From positions 1-48,008 of the forward strand of contig JAWQRO010000221.1 of the NCBI GenBank assembly GCA_033557835.1: DNA of 48,008 nucleotides, given 5' to 3'. The stretch is from Helochares maculicollis (lineage: Eukaryota > Arthropoda > Insecta > Coleoptera > Hydrophilidae). How positions within the stretch are numbered: the stretch's first letter is position 1; each line of letters begins with the position of its first letter. Both the position numbers and the translations under genes were made by a program. Below are positions 1 through 12,100 of the stretch, piece after piece. Under the pieces are notes generated by a model that was not told where the DNA came from, searched no databases, and saw only the letters and a list, made by a program, of their open reading frames with translations.

Positions 1-306
1 AAAAAGTCAAATATAGAAAAGAAATGGCATAAAGATTATAAATGGTAAAACTACTTATTTTATATGCTACTTGTAGTGCAGTTAACAACTGCCATGTCAT
101 GACAACATATTTCGCCAAGAGATGATATTCCAGTGTACTTCCATGTTGGTTTATTGCAGATTCGAGAAAACCCAAAAACCTATAAGTTGATGTGTTGCCT
201 TATGAACTCTCAAAAAAATATTGTTTGGAAAGAGATATTTTTCTATATGAAAACTAAACATAATCGGAACAATGTCGGCAGAATTAAAATGGGAATTCAT
301 ACTTAC

Positions 307-1204
307 TCTCAAGTTTTCAGCATGTTTAATGTGTGCGCAGATGATGAAGGCTCCACGCACCTGGGTAATCTGAGCGAGTTTGGTACAGAGAATATGGCAT
401 GACTCGAATCCTTCCGAGTCGCAAGTAACGTTCATCACTTGTTGACTCATAAAAGGCTTTGAAGATATTGTAGGCTCTTGTGTGTCGAAAGCTCCGCATT
501 CGCATTTATTCTGATCCTTTTCTTTTGCATCTGAAGAGGTAGGCAAAAGGCTTGAATCGCTTTCTTTAGAGAAGTTGAAATCTTCGGGTGGTTGAATTGT
601 AGTTACCACAACCAACATCCTAGTAAATTGAAAATAAACATTTTAATTGTAAGAATACCATAAAAACAAACAATTTATAACATGAAAAATATATGTGAAA
701 ATAGTTAAACAAATTTTCAAACATAGAAAACAATTTTAAAAAATAATTTTTCAAAAAAGGAAGACTAAATAAGAAATGACTAAGAGTTGTACATGTTATA
801 TAAAAGTATGGAATTTAATACAGAAAAGATTTTCAAAATGCTTGAAGAAACAACTTAAAAAATCTATAACTACAGAATTAACAGTGAGAAAAATAAATAT
901 AAAAAAAGATGAGTTGTAAAAAAACTAAAAAAGTATTGAAGAAATTCTAGCCAAAAATATTTTGTACCCTAATAGAAAAATGGTTGCTGGAAAATAATAA
1001 GTATTGCAAAAAAAATAAAAGTTCTTGAAGATGAACACATTTTTAAGAAAATATAATTTCATTTAAAAGAACAACAAAAACAAATTTAAACACCAAAAAT
1101 AGTATCAATATCGAAAGTTATAAATTCAAAATTTAAGAGTTTATACATGACAAGAGTTATACTTACATAACTAAAGCAATGGCACAGAACATAATTTTTT
1201 CCAT
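307..1204 (-). CDS. Small secreted Cys-rich protein, 5' part (possibly follicle cell protein 3C-like)
   Basis: Two exons can be read on the minus strand: exon 1 at 1204-1167 and exon 2 at 619-307. Exon 1 encodes only the start of a signal peptide (MEKIMFCAIALV) and ends AT|gtaagt. Exon 2 follows a ..tttactag acceptor and restores a Met codon, so the hydrophobic run continues as MMLVVVTTIQ. Exon 2 ends in phase 0 at AGA|gtaagt (donor at 306-301). The joined 117 residues form a signal peptide, an acidic/Ser-rich spacer, then a Cys pattern CxC, C-x7-C-x3-C and a later IIC. The spacing and the CECGAF start resemble insect follicle cell protein 3C-like secreted proteins, which I recall only loosely, so the family is an inference. 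The open frame continues past the donor to 151, but that part is probably intron. The last exon is likely beyond the left edge. A TATA box lies about 100 nt upstream of the ATG. Confidence 0.55.
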
Positions 1205-1300
1205 CACAACTGAAATTATTCAAGAACGAGCTTACCAAATTAACTACCTGTTATTAACAGATTTCACTTGATGAATAGAGGAAATTGGCTGCTTCGTGCA

Positions 1301-1307
1301 TTTTATA
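1301..1307 (-). promoter_or_regulatory. TATA box of the secreted-protein gene
   Basis: On the minus strand the sequence reads TATAAAA here, about 97 nt upstream of the ATG at 1204. This leaves room for a transcription start near 1275 and a short 5' UTR. It supports exon 1 as a true first exon. Confidence 0.5.
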
Positions 1308-2199
1308 ATCGAGTCTCGATCAAAGTTCAATCTAACCCCCTACCTCAATCTAATGGAAGATTTTGAAGGCCAAAAGGTATCAATGTCGAGAAGAAAATTG
1401 GTTGCTAACTGGCTTATCAAGCACATTAAATTAAATTAATAAGAAATCTATTCCATATTCCCTTATCTCAATACCGGGAATATATTTGAGCCTACCAGCA
1501 ATATGATCAAATTTTGTCTTCTTTCAGGCAGACAACCAAAATTTAGTCCAGGTAAGTCACGGCTCCACATAGATCTTGTAGTGAATTTTTGGAATTCATA
1601 AAAAAATCTACTAAGAAAAGTGGATTAATAACTCTTTTGGGGCCCGTACCACAATAAGTTGCAAGTAATCACCAATTGCAATATGAAATACTATTCGCTT
1701 GTTTTGCAAGAAGTCAGGCTATTATTTGCTATCTGCAGACTAATTGTTTTGCACTGATGTTATAGGTTTGCACTGGGCTCTTAAAAACTTTATGTAATTG
1801 AACAGAATATTATTTTATTTAAAACTACATTTTAACAATTGACCCAGCATAAGATTTTGGGAAATTAGTTTCTTTGTCTATCAGAAGAAAAGCTTGATGT
1901 ATCTTGTACATTAATATGTAAATAAATAATCGCAGAAAATGTTTTTAAAAAATCTATATTTTATATTACCTACAACGGTAAATGAATAAATATTTTGAAA
2001 CAAAATTTATTAAATCTTCTAAGAAAGTTGTTTACATGTAACAAGTACAATATGATTTTAAAATCAGACAATTTAAAATATTTACTGAATATCCTAAATG
2101 CATAATTCATTAATATTAAAAAGTTGAATTGAAGTTTTAAGGTGTTAGTTATGAATGATACATATAATTAAGTGAATATTTTCCTTACCTTACTAAGGA
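1308..2199. other. Intergenic DNA, no gene seen
   Basis: AT-rich sequence upstream of the secreted-protein gene. I see no splice-flanked open frame, RNA gene or terminal inverted repeats. Confidence 0.5.
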
Positions 2200-4170
2200 A
2201 AATTATATTTTCACCAATGTAGTAATTTTAACAGTGGTGCAAGCAATGCTGAATGTCAAGTATATTATTGTTAGAGAAGATATTTCCACTCGGTCATAGA
2301 AAAATTTAAAGAATTCCACAGAAATTAAATTGTTTGCTTTATTCTACAAATGCAATAATTATTGTTAAAGGAGGAGTGTAAACAGCAAATTTTGGCTAAA
2401 TAAATAAAGTATCTTGTTTATACATATTATAATACTAATTCAAAATTGACTAAAAATTAAAGTTAAAGTGTTGAAAACTATGCTAAATATTTTTTCATTC
2501 TTATGTTAAATGTTTTGAAAGGATATATTTTTAGATAATTTTTATTACAAATGATATTTTTAAGCTTTGAACAGTAAGTCTCATTGCTAATCTAAAATGT
2601 TCATTGAATGCCTAAAATATCTAAAATGTGCATTAATTGTCTGAGCTGTTCCTTAGACATATTGAAATTTTTGTTGGCTTTTACAAAAGCATTTGTCTTC
2701 TAATATAGGAATGTATTCAGAAAAGCAAGCAATACTATATTTACTGTAGATTTAAAAAATTTACAGTGGTGATATTGTCTGCCTTTAGTGATACAAATTT
2801 TACAAAAAGCAGTTAAATATATTCATATTAGTAACATAGGAAATTTAACTTGGACGAAAACCAGTAGTCAAAGTATTGAATTATGGTTAAATTTTTTTTA
2901 CATTTATGATTGATATACTTTCAAGCCTTAGTGGCTTACATCAAATATATAATCGTGGGAGAAGATATTTGCTATTTATTTGTAAAATATGTTTAGAAAT
3001 TTTACCGAAATAAAATCTTCTTCTGGTAATGGATATATTTTGGGTGTGAAAAAGAGGAGTATAAATATAGGCATATTTACTACAAAAGTAAATTATGCTT
3101 CTTCTAATGTTTGCCTGTTGTATTTCTTTAATAACGAGATCAAATTTATTAAGGCTTGATTTTTTAAACAATATTGGTATAATATGCCTTCTACAAAATA
3201 TTCAAAAGGGCTGTAAATATAGCCATATTGGCCAAAAAAGAAATTAATCTTGCTTGAAAAATATACATATTTCAAATAATATATACTAATAAGCAAATAA
3301 AGCAGGCCAAAACCAATAGTCAAAATATTGAATTATGTTAGATATTTTTTGCATTTATTTTTAACATGTTTTGAAGATATATTGGAGCTTATATTTTTAG
3401 ATTTTATTTATTATAAATGCTAAGAAATGTGTTACCAATATCAATATACAATGATTCCTAGATTAGACATTTAAAATTTAATGTGATCACTAACCCTCCA
3501 AAATATCTAAAATGTAAATTGGTTATCCTTCCTTAGTAATATTATGTGAGCTTAACTGAAGGGTTCAAGAATATATTTGCTTAAGCAGAATTATTTATAC
3601 ATCCATTAAAGCATCAATTTTAACAATAAAGCAAGCAATATCTTATTTTATATTTATTTAGAAAATATTTCAAAAAATTACAGAAATAAAATTATTTGAT
3701 TATTTTTGTTTTGTTAAACGGCGTATAAATAAATTCATTTTGGCAACATGAGTAAAAGATGTTAGTGAATATACACTATAGTAGTTTAGTAATCAAACCA
3801 AATGGACCAACAACAGTAGTCAAAATATTTAATTATTGTTTGTTTTGAAGGCATACTGGGAGTATAAATTTTAGACCAAATGTGTCTAAGATACTTGATA
3901 TTTTTAACAAACCTGATTTAAAATACTCACTAAACACTCAAAATGTGCATTGATTATCAAAGGTGTTCATTACGCATAATAAGACAGATTAATTGAATCA
4001 TGCAAGGGAACTCAGATAATGAAACCTATTCTTGCAAATGATGCAGATTTATATCAATAGTTTCAATCGATATTAACTTTTTCATATCTATTCTAAAGTA
4101 GCAATTTAACAGCAAAGCAAACAATATATATACATATAACATATAATTGTTTGAAAATAAATTTTCATCG
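2200..4170. repeat. Degenerate tandem repeat, period about 400-500 bp
   Basis: A block recurs with anchors near 2463, 2863, 3313 and 3813. Its landmarks, in order, are: a GCAAGCAATA-like motif; GTAAATATAG(C)CATATTGG; AATCTTG; an AGTCAAAATATTGAATTA-like anchor; TTGAAGGATATATTTTTAGA; and CTAAAATATCTAAAATGTGCATT. Copies differ by many substitutions and indels, so the array is old. A detached partial copy (GTAAATATAGTCATATTG, then AATCTTGCTT) lies at about 5630-5700. The small open frames here are by-products of the repeat. No transposase or reverse transcriptase signature is visible. Confidence 0.6.
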
Positions 4171-6250
4171 GTATCTAGTTATATTATGTGCAATATGTAC
4201 TAATGCAACAAACAAATGTTTTGACATACTACGTGTGGCGAACTCTCTTGTTTCCCTTTGAAGGCCCAAGTACTTGTTGGGTTATCCTTGTTGATGATAA
4301 TTTAGTGTTAATGAAGGATATCTGTCTTTGTTTTGTGTATGTAATGCAAGCAGACTTGGATTCATTGGATTTAAGTGTACATTTCTTAATCAGCTTTCTA
4401 ATTTAATAATGCATTTGGAGAATTTTTCTAGCAAGTAATGGGTCAGCATCATAATACCTAACAGTCATATCATCATCATCATCAAATCATATAATGTGGT
4501 GGCTAGAATCAAATGTAATGTTGTTAACTTTGCTAGTGTTTATAAGGAATACCAGTGGTACTCGGAAGTTCATCAGCTATAACTGTGCTTATAAGCATTC
4601 ATCAGTCACGAGGAAATACTGGTCTGCAATGTAAGGTTTTAGGATGAGGTCACAAGGAAGTTGTAAAAATGCTCTTATTTTATATAGCAGTCTGGCATAT
4701 AAGATTTCATCAAATTCTGTTACGTAGAATAATATGTCTTTAAATCAAAACCTCTTATTTTGGTGATTTTTCTATGTGCTTCTTTAATCGTGTAATGGTG
4801 AGTTCTAAAGCATTCATGTTTAAAGCTATTCGACAAGACTTTTAGATCTATTTTTGCATTGTTAAATTATTTGATATCTGCTGGTAATTTTGTTATTTGG
4901 TAAATATGGTTTAGTTTTCATTTAAGTTAATATTTTTATTTGATCTGGTCAAATGTCCTGGGCGGATTATTAAATGACATGTCTTAGCTGTCTACCAGCT
5001 TCAATCTTCTAATTTCAGACATACTCGATTTGATTTGACTAAGTCATGGAAGTACTTTTAATTTGTCTATCTATAACTTAGTATTACTGTTGGATTTCTT
5101 ATCAAATATTTAGAGCTTATAGTTGCTAGAAAGGTAATATATATTATATAATAATAATAATCTTATGATAATTAAAAACTAGAACATATGGAGAGAAGAG
5201 AATTTGGAGGTCTTTTAATACACAGATGTTCACTAGATCGGGTATTTTAATCATGTATGATGACCAATACAAGGCTTCCTAGTTGAGAGGCGTTGAAGAG
5301 TTTTGTATAATAGTAATAAAGTTATCTTAATTAAGTTTGAAATGTTCTGTTTTAGTCTTGTTTTAGTGGCAAAATATGCTAAAATGACTAGGGAGCCATG
5401 CTAATGTTGTGTAGTAAGAATAGTCGCTCAAAGATATTCTTGATAATGTTTTGTAAGTTATTGGGGTTGAAAATGGATCTCTTGATACCTATTGCTGCCT
5501 CATTACAGCTGCACTACTGTTACTTTGTAGTGCACTATAAGGTGATTATTTGTGAGTTGTGAGGTAGCTCTATCTTCAGCAGTTTGTTTCTGAGAAGAAT
5601 TTAGTAATGCAAGCAAAATTGTTTTGCAAAAAGTCGATGTAAATATAGTCATATTGACAACATATTAAAAATCTTGCTTATAATCATTAAATAATGGTTC
5701 TTGTATAACTATTTCTTTCATAGAAATTATAGGAAATCAGATGGTTGCTGACCATAACAATATATTCTGAATGACATCTAGATATTTAATGTTTCGCCTT
5801 TAATATTGCATCCTTGCACTTATTGATAATTGCGTGTAAAGTTTCGGGATGGAGACACTTTATTCCACTTACTGCGAGACCTATTTGTCCGGCAATCATT
5901 GGTGAATTTGAATTTTATTGGTTAAATATTTAATGTAAATATTCAATAGAAATTCACTGAAAAAAGTCAAATGTAATAGAACAAATATGGATTGTTAAGT
6001 GAAGTATGATTGCAACAAAAGTCTTTCTCTATTTTCTTATAATGCTTTTCTAAAGAGCAGGAAATTATTATCTGCTTTCTAATATTATAAGTTTCCAAGT
6101 GATCATGACTGCAAAGCTAGCATAATTTGGGCCAAGTGAAAATACCGTCGATTTGAATGTATGACCATTTTGGAGTTCTAAGGCAAATACATTTTTATTT
6201 ATTTTAATCTGATAAAATCCAATGAAATGAAGCCAGTTACGGGATTCTTA
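4171..6250. other. Intergenic DNA, no gene recognised
   Basis: Apart from the partial tandem-repeat copy near 5630-5700, I see only short open frames without splice sites or recognisable protein. Decayed mobile-element sequence is possible but I cannot name one. Confidence 0.4.
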
Positions 6251-6300
6251 TTTATTTCAAATAATAATAATGACGAGAATATATACAGATTCCTATAAGC

Positions 6301-6417
6301 CCGCCATCTACAGGCGAACACTTTCAAGTCCCGTTATTTTTGATCTCTCAGCCAATCACAATCTAAAACCGCCAGAATCTAGCCATCCAATAGCATCCCT
6401 CGTTTTAAAGGTTTTGT
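6301..6417 (+). promoter_or_regulatory. Polo promoter: CTCF-like core, two CCAAT boxes, CHR-like element
   Basis: Upstream of the Polo ATG (6513) are a TAGATGGCGG core (minus strand, 6301-6310) and two CCAAT boxes at 6352-6356 and 6387-6391, 35 bp apart. A TTTTAAA motif (CHR-like) follows near 6413. Paired CCAAT boxes at about this spacing followed by a CHR are the known arrangement of G2/M genes in animals, PLK1 included. The sites are seen; their use is inferred. No TATA box is evident. Confidence 0.45.
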
Positions 6418-6512
6418 AACTGACAAACAGACTTTTCAGGTGTTAAATATTAAAAGTTTATATCTTCATTATAGTTACAGTTTATTAAGTTTTTAAGTGA
6501 AGTACACTGAAA

Positions 6513-9500
6513 ATGTCTAAGGAGCAACCCAAGCAAGAAATACCGGACGTAATATACGACAGGAATACTAAAACGAGCTACAAAAAAGGCCGATTTTTTG
6601 GAAAGGTAAATCAAACACATGACTTATGCTCACACAGGGCCCAACCTTGTTTGCTTTGGTGCCTGGCACACGTTTTGCATGTTTATTGCTAAACCGGGTC
6701 ATTTGTTGATATAAGATGCAATCGGTAGGAACCCCCCATCTTTCAAAATCTAGGTTAATATTCCTTGAATATTTGAAAGGGGGCGATCCGAGATTTATGT
6801 CAAATGTACTGTAGGGGTGGATCGACATGTGTATCGTTTCGTCTGTTGAAATATTTTTTCGTAGAACGTCCTAAATTTTTAATATGAATTTTTTTAGGCA
6901 ACTTTTTTGATGAAAAGAATATTTCGACTATGAGTTGTATTGCATCCTGTTGGAAGGCTGTGGAACTTTATTTCCACAATCTCAGTCAACGCAAATATAT
7001 TACAAAGCAAAATACTTTTTTTATTATCTGACTGATTTTAGCATGGCAAATAATGTTTACAAGTATTTAAACTGATGTATATAAAGCTATATGCATTTTT
7101 ATTTAAGACTATTGTTTCTTTATTCATTTGTATTTATGACCTGTTGCCACATGTTTCTCCTCCACTATGCAATCAGTCCGCCCTATGCCCGTTAATATTA
7201 TCTGCATTCAATATTGGTTCTAGTTCACATTTTTCACTTAACATGATTACATACAAGCCAATCTCATAGAAAATATTTACTTTCAATTGGATTAACATAA
7301 CAGTATCTTTCACTGTCTGTTAAATATAGATATCCTATAACATTGAAAAAGATATTTCATGTATTACTCTCGAACAATTTATTGTTCTGGGATCATGAAC
7401 TTGTTTGACTTTGGATGGGTTTATATTGTGCTATGCAAAATAGTCAGATTTATGTTTGTAAATGCATCTATTTATGCTTCATCTAAGCAAAATAAATGAG
7501 TAAAATTTATAATCATCAGCTACGCAGCCAAAAAAATACTTAATGCAGACACACTTACGCTTTTAATTGGTGAAATATTAGGTTCTTTAGTTAAATATTG
7601 CAAACATTCAGGAAAATTGATAATGAATTTAACAATTGCATATGATTTCCAGGGAGGCTTTGCGAAATGCTACGAAATTACAGACATGAGCAAAGGCTAT
7701 GCCTATGCAGGCAAAATAGTTTCCAAAGCGCTAATGGCCAAAGAGCATCAACGTGAAAAAATGACCCAAGAAATACGAATCCACCAAGCGCTCAAACATA
7801 AGAACATTGTAGGCTTTTATAATTTTTTTGAAGATAGCCACAACATTTACATAGTTTTAGAACTGTGTAGACGAAGAGTAAGTTGTAAACAATGATTTTT
7901 TTTGCTTTACTTCTTTACGCAGTATTAAAAATTATTTGTTTCTGTTGTGTTAGTCAATGATGGAGTTGCATAAGAGGAGAAAAACGCTCACGGAGCCGGA
8001 AACACGATTTTACATGAAGCAAATTTTAGGAGGCGTCCAGTATTTACATGAAAGGCGCATTATACATCGTGATTTAAAATTAGGGAACTTGTTTTTAAAT
8101 GAAGATCTCCAAGTGAAAATAGGAGATTTTGGATTAGCTGCTGAAATTTCCTACGAAGGAGAACGCAAAAAAACTTTATGCGGTACTCCGAATTACATAG
8201 CTCCAGAGATATTAACCAAGAAGGGACACTCTTTCGAGGTGGACATTTGGTCTATTGGTTGTATCATGTACACGCTTTTGATAGGACGACCGCCTTTTGA
8301 AACCAACAGCCTTAAAGATACTTATGCGAGGATTAAGAAATGTGAATACAAGTAAGAGTTATCTTGAAAACAAAATTATATGTGTTGTGTTAAGAAGTCT
8401 CTAGATTACATGTTGGTACATTTTAGGGTAACTTCAAATATTTCCCCTGCAGCTAAGCAGATGATCGTGTTAATGTTGCAACAGGAACCAAAATCTCGGC
8501 CAAAAATTCAAAACTTGTGCTCTGCTGACTTTATGGTTCAAGGTTATACTCCTACCTCCTTGCCAGTTAGTGCCCTTACTACCGCTCCTAGGTTTGACAC
8601 TGTGGATAAAAGCTATCGTGTCCCTCTGCTTGAAGTTACAAATGGTGAGTAATTCTCAAGAGCTAATTGCCGAACCAAAGGGTCATTAAAAAGATTAAAA
8701 ATCTGCAATCATTAATTTCTTTTCTAATGTTTCGGTTTTTTCCCCATAGTGAATGGAAAGGAAAATTGTAACCATAAAATTGTTCATTTTATTTGAATTG
8801 TGATCTAATACTTTTCCCGGCTTTTAAAGACAAACCAAAATTCCATTTTCTCACAGCTTCTTTGTATTGCAGCTGAATCTTTTTCAAATGTTTGTATATT
8901 GACATAGGTATATAGTGTTCCTTTAATTACTTATTATTTTTAATGTATAGAATGAATTTTCAAATTTATGCATTTCAGATAATAAAATGGTGACTTCAAC
9001 CAAAAAAATTACCCACAATTATGGCAACGAAGGCAATTTTGATACTAAAGAGAATTACAAAATGCTTAGAAAAATGCTTGCCGAAATTATCAAGTTAAAA
9101 CCTATAAAAGCAGGAAACTTAGGGGAAGAAATGTCGGATCCTTCAGCTATGCCTATTTATTGGGTATCAAAGTGGGTTGATTATTCTGATAAATATGGTT
9201 TCGGATATCAATTATGCGATGAAAGTGTGGGTGTTATGTTTAATGACACAACTAAACTAATTCTACTCCCGAATGGCATGTAAGTAGTTTACATTTTAAT
9301 TTTCTTTATTGTTCCAATTTTGTCGTTAGTATTGTAATCAATATTGTATAACTTATTGCTAAATTTCAGTAATGTCCATTATATTGATAAAGATGGCGAA
9401 GAAGAATATTTCCACATTGATAGCTACCCTAAAGTTTATGATAAAAAAATGAAGTTGCTGACGTATTTTAGTCGATATATGAGGGAGCACTTGATGAATG

Positions 9501-10174
9501 CTGGTGGTAATGTAAGTCGTGAAGCAGACATGTTGACCCGAATTCCATACATGCGCCAATGGGTTAGATCGACTTCTGGTGTATTGATGCAATTAAACAA
9601 TGGGACTATTCAGGTGATTTTTTAAAACTTTTTCCTAGTTATCATACTTTTCTTTATAAACACATTACAAAAAACTTAAATATTAAAATCTAATGTTAAT
9701 AACTGGGATAGGAATGAGAATTAAATAAGTTTAACCTGGGTTCACCAGTGCTATAATTCGTGAATTAAAATTTTTAGTTACAATACACCCTAACCATAAA
9801 GTGTTATTTATTTTTTGGAAGATTGATTAAATTAGTTCAATAATGTATAAGGACTATTAAATAAGATTTATATTTTTATTATTTAGTTTTCTTGGCTATA
9901 TGTGGTGTGTAATTTGAACTTCAAATTATTGAAGCATCTTTGAAATATAAAATGTACATTCTCTTTTCAGATGAACTTCACAGATCATACCAAAATAATA
10001 ATGTGCCCGTTGATGGCTGCCATTAGCTACATTGATGAAGACAAATCATTCAACACATTCCGATTTTCTACAATAGAGAAAAGCGGATGCTCAAAGGGAT
10101 TATATGAAAAAATACGCTATGCTTATGACAAAATATCTCTTTTGCTGGAAGCAGAACAAGAATTAAATAAGTGA
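6513..10174 (+). CDS. polo: Polo-like kinase 1 (Polo), complete, 7 exons
   Basis: Mitotic Ser/Thr kinase acting at centrosomes, kinetochores and the midbody. Exons: 6513-6605, 7653-7877, 7954-8351, 8427-8644, 8979-9279, 9370-9613 and 9971-10174. All junctions are GT-AG and the phases agree, giving 560 residues (fly and human homologues are about 576 and 603). Visible kinase features are the Gly loop GKGGFAKC (30-37), catalytic Lys52, HRDLK (Asp146), DFG (164-166) and T-loop Thr180 in KKTLCGTPNY, equivalent to human Thr210. The C-terminal part holds two polo boxes, with the phosphopeptide-binding WVSKWVDYSDKYG in box 1 and DHTK (the His/Lys pincer) in box 2. The short N-terminus (MSKEQPKQEI..) starts at the first ATG after the promoter. 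AATAAA signals lie at 10420, 10624 and 10649. All key residues are intact, so I expect a functional gene. Confidence 0.95.
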
Positions 10175-10419
10175 TAATCAATTTATAGACTGATACTGTA
10201 ATATTATTTCCGTTTGTTGTGCAAGTGCGGTGAAGTGACTCAGTTAAGTTTACTTTCTGTACAAATCGTAGCAAATCCTATATTTATATATGGATAAATG
10301 TCAAATCAAATGAAACTTGCTGATTATCCATTGTTGATTTGGCACTGTTAATATACAATTGTTCCACTTTTAGAAAAATCTTTTACACAGTCAACTACAT
10401 GCTTCGTTTTAAGTAAACC

Positions 10420-10654
10420 AATAAAAGTTAGTTTATATATTTATTTTCAACTGTAATCTATTTTTGTCTATTACTTTTAAATACATATATTTCAAACTCT
10501 GGTATTATTTAGGGTAACAAGTTTTAAGTTATAAAATATTTTCATTTTGTTCAATAATATTTTAATGTCTGGCTGGTACAATATCCTTTTGATTATAGCT
10601 TTTTGTGTGACTTATGTTGTATAAATAAACTACTGTATTTTGTTTCTAATAAAA
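10420..10654 (+). terminator. Polyadenylation signals of polo
   Basis: AATAAA occurs at 10420-10425, 10624-10629 and 10649-10654, 250-480 nt after the Polo stop codon. A T/GT-rich stretch follows the last one. Several 3' ends are possible. Confidence 0.5.
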
Positions 10655-10699
10655 AATGCATTTTCCATATTTTTGTCTTGTGTTTGTGCTTTCTTACAG

Positions 10700-10740
10700 A
10701 TATGGCCTCTAATCGTCATGAGATCCTTTTGGTTAATAAG
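10700..10740 (+). other. Orphan exon-like segment (13 codons from an ATG)
   Basis: A pyrimidine-rich acceptor (..gctttcttacag) is followed by 41 nt with an ATG at 10702 and 13 open codons (MASNRHEILLVNK), then a GTAGGT donor. I find no convincing next exon. It could be a first coding exon of an unknown gene, a microexon, or chance. Confidence 0.25.
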
Positions 10741-12100
10741 GTAGGTGTTATTTTTCTTTCACTTAAATTAGTTTAAAAAAATACATTGTTTAAATATAAG
10801 CGGTACAATTACCAACATAGCAATTAAAATATTTAACTACACTTTTATTATTAAATGATTACGATATTTTCCAATAGATAGGTATTAGGATTAATGAAGG
10901 CCATTAAAGTGTGATGGTGTGATATGAATCGGGTTTTGTTTTGGATCAAGTTTCAATACTTTATTAATTAATTATGAGTTGCATGTCTTGGTACAATACA
11001 ACCGGTGTAGAATTTGAGTATATAGGATTGTTAAAAATTTTAGTGATTCATAGGCGTAAAAAATGAAAACATGTTTGTCAGTTATTTATATGTAATTTGT
11101 TTAGCTTTGCAAATTATGAAATACTCTCGAGTATCGAGATTATTTAAATTTTACCAGAGGGGAATGCAGAATTTCTTTGGCCTGTAAAACTGGATTAGTT
11201 TTAAAAGCTTAACATATAATACACATATCAACAAATTTCTATGTAACAATTTTGAATTATTAATTACTAACAATTGTCCATAGCTTCGCGTATATGACTT
11301 ATAGAGTTTGCATGAACGAGATTTCGCACTATTAAATTTTCGGTTTAGTTTTTTTCGAAATGGTCTGGGAATGGGTCGTACAAAAGTACTAACTTTTAAC
11401 TTACAACATAATCAAATTTAAACTGGAATACTAGTTTAGAAGAAGTAATTCACAAGTATTTTTTTACTCTTGACACATTACCCACTCTCAGTAAATTTTC
11501 CTAGATACTTTAGGTATCTTTCAGACTAAATTTTGCAATTAAAAAAATATTCTTGTGGCTCATCCTTAGTGTATGTTACAAATAGTAGTCCTAAGTATCT
11601 ACATACCGATTGACTAATTTCTATAATCAATGATTAAAGATATTTTTTATAAAAAAAACCAACATCCGTTTAGAATTGAATTTTCAAAAAATGACTAAGG
11701 GAGACACGAGTCTCTATAAGAGATAAAATTTAGCCGCTCACGCCTGGTTATCCCTTTGTCCATTAAATTTTCAAAAACAAGCAAATATTGGTCTTTTAAA
11801 TTCAAAGATTCTAATGGTTCAATATACATATTTGTTGCATATTTAGTTTTCAACATAACAATTGTTTCAAGAAAAATTCAACACACTGTTTCACTCCCTT
11901 AGAAAGAGAAAATTCCTTTCTAATTCGTTATCTACATCATGAAGACAATTTATGTAATAAAATATAAATATTTTATCAAAAAATAAAATATCACAAATAT
12001 TTCAAAGTTCCAATGTACTATAGAAAATTAAAATAATGTAGCGTAAAGTTTCAAACGATCAATTAAGAAAAAGTGGTTTTGTTTAAGATATAAAAATCAA
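10741..12100. other. Intergenic DNA, no gene recognised
   Basis: AT-rich, with many stops in all frames. I see nothing supportable here. Confidence 0.4.

Noticed and set aside
2941..3323. Two 76-codon minus-strand frames
   Set aside because: They fall inside the degenerate tandem repeat and are not maintained in its other copies.
6568..6828. 86-codon minus-strand frame across Polo exon 1 and intron 1
   Set aside because: A shadow of the Polo exon and intron. No recognisable protein.
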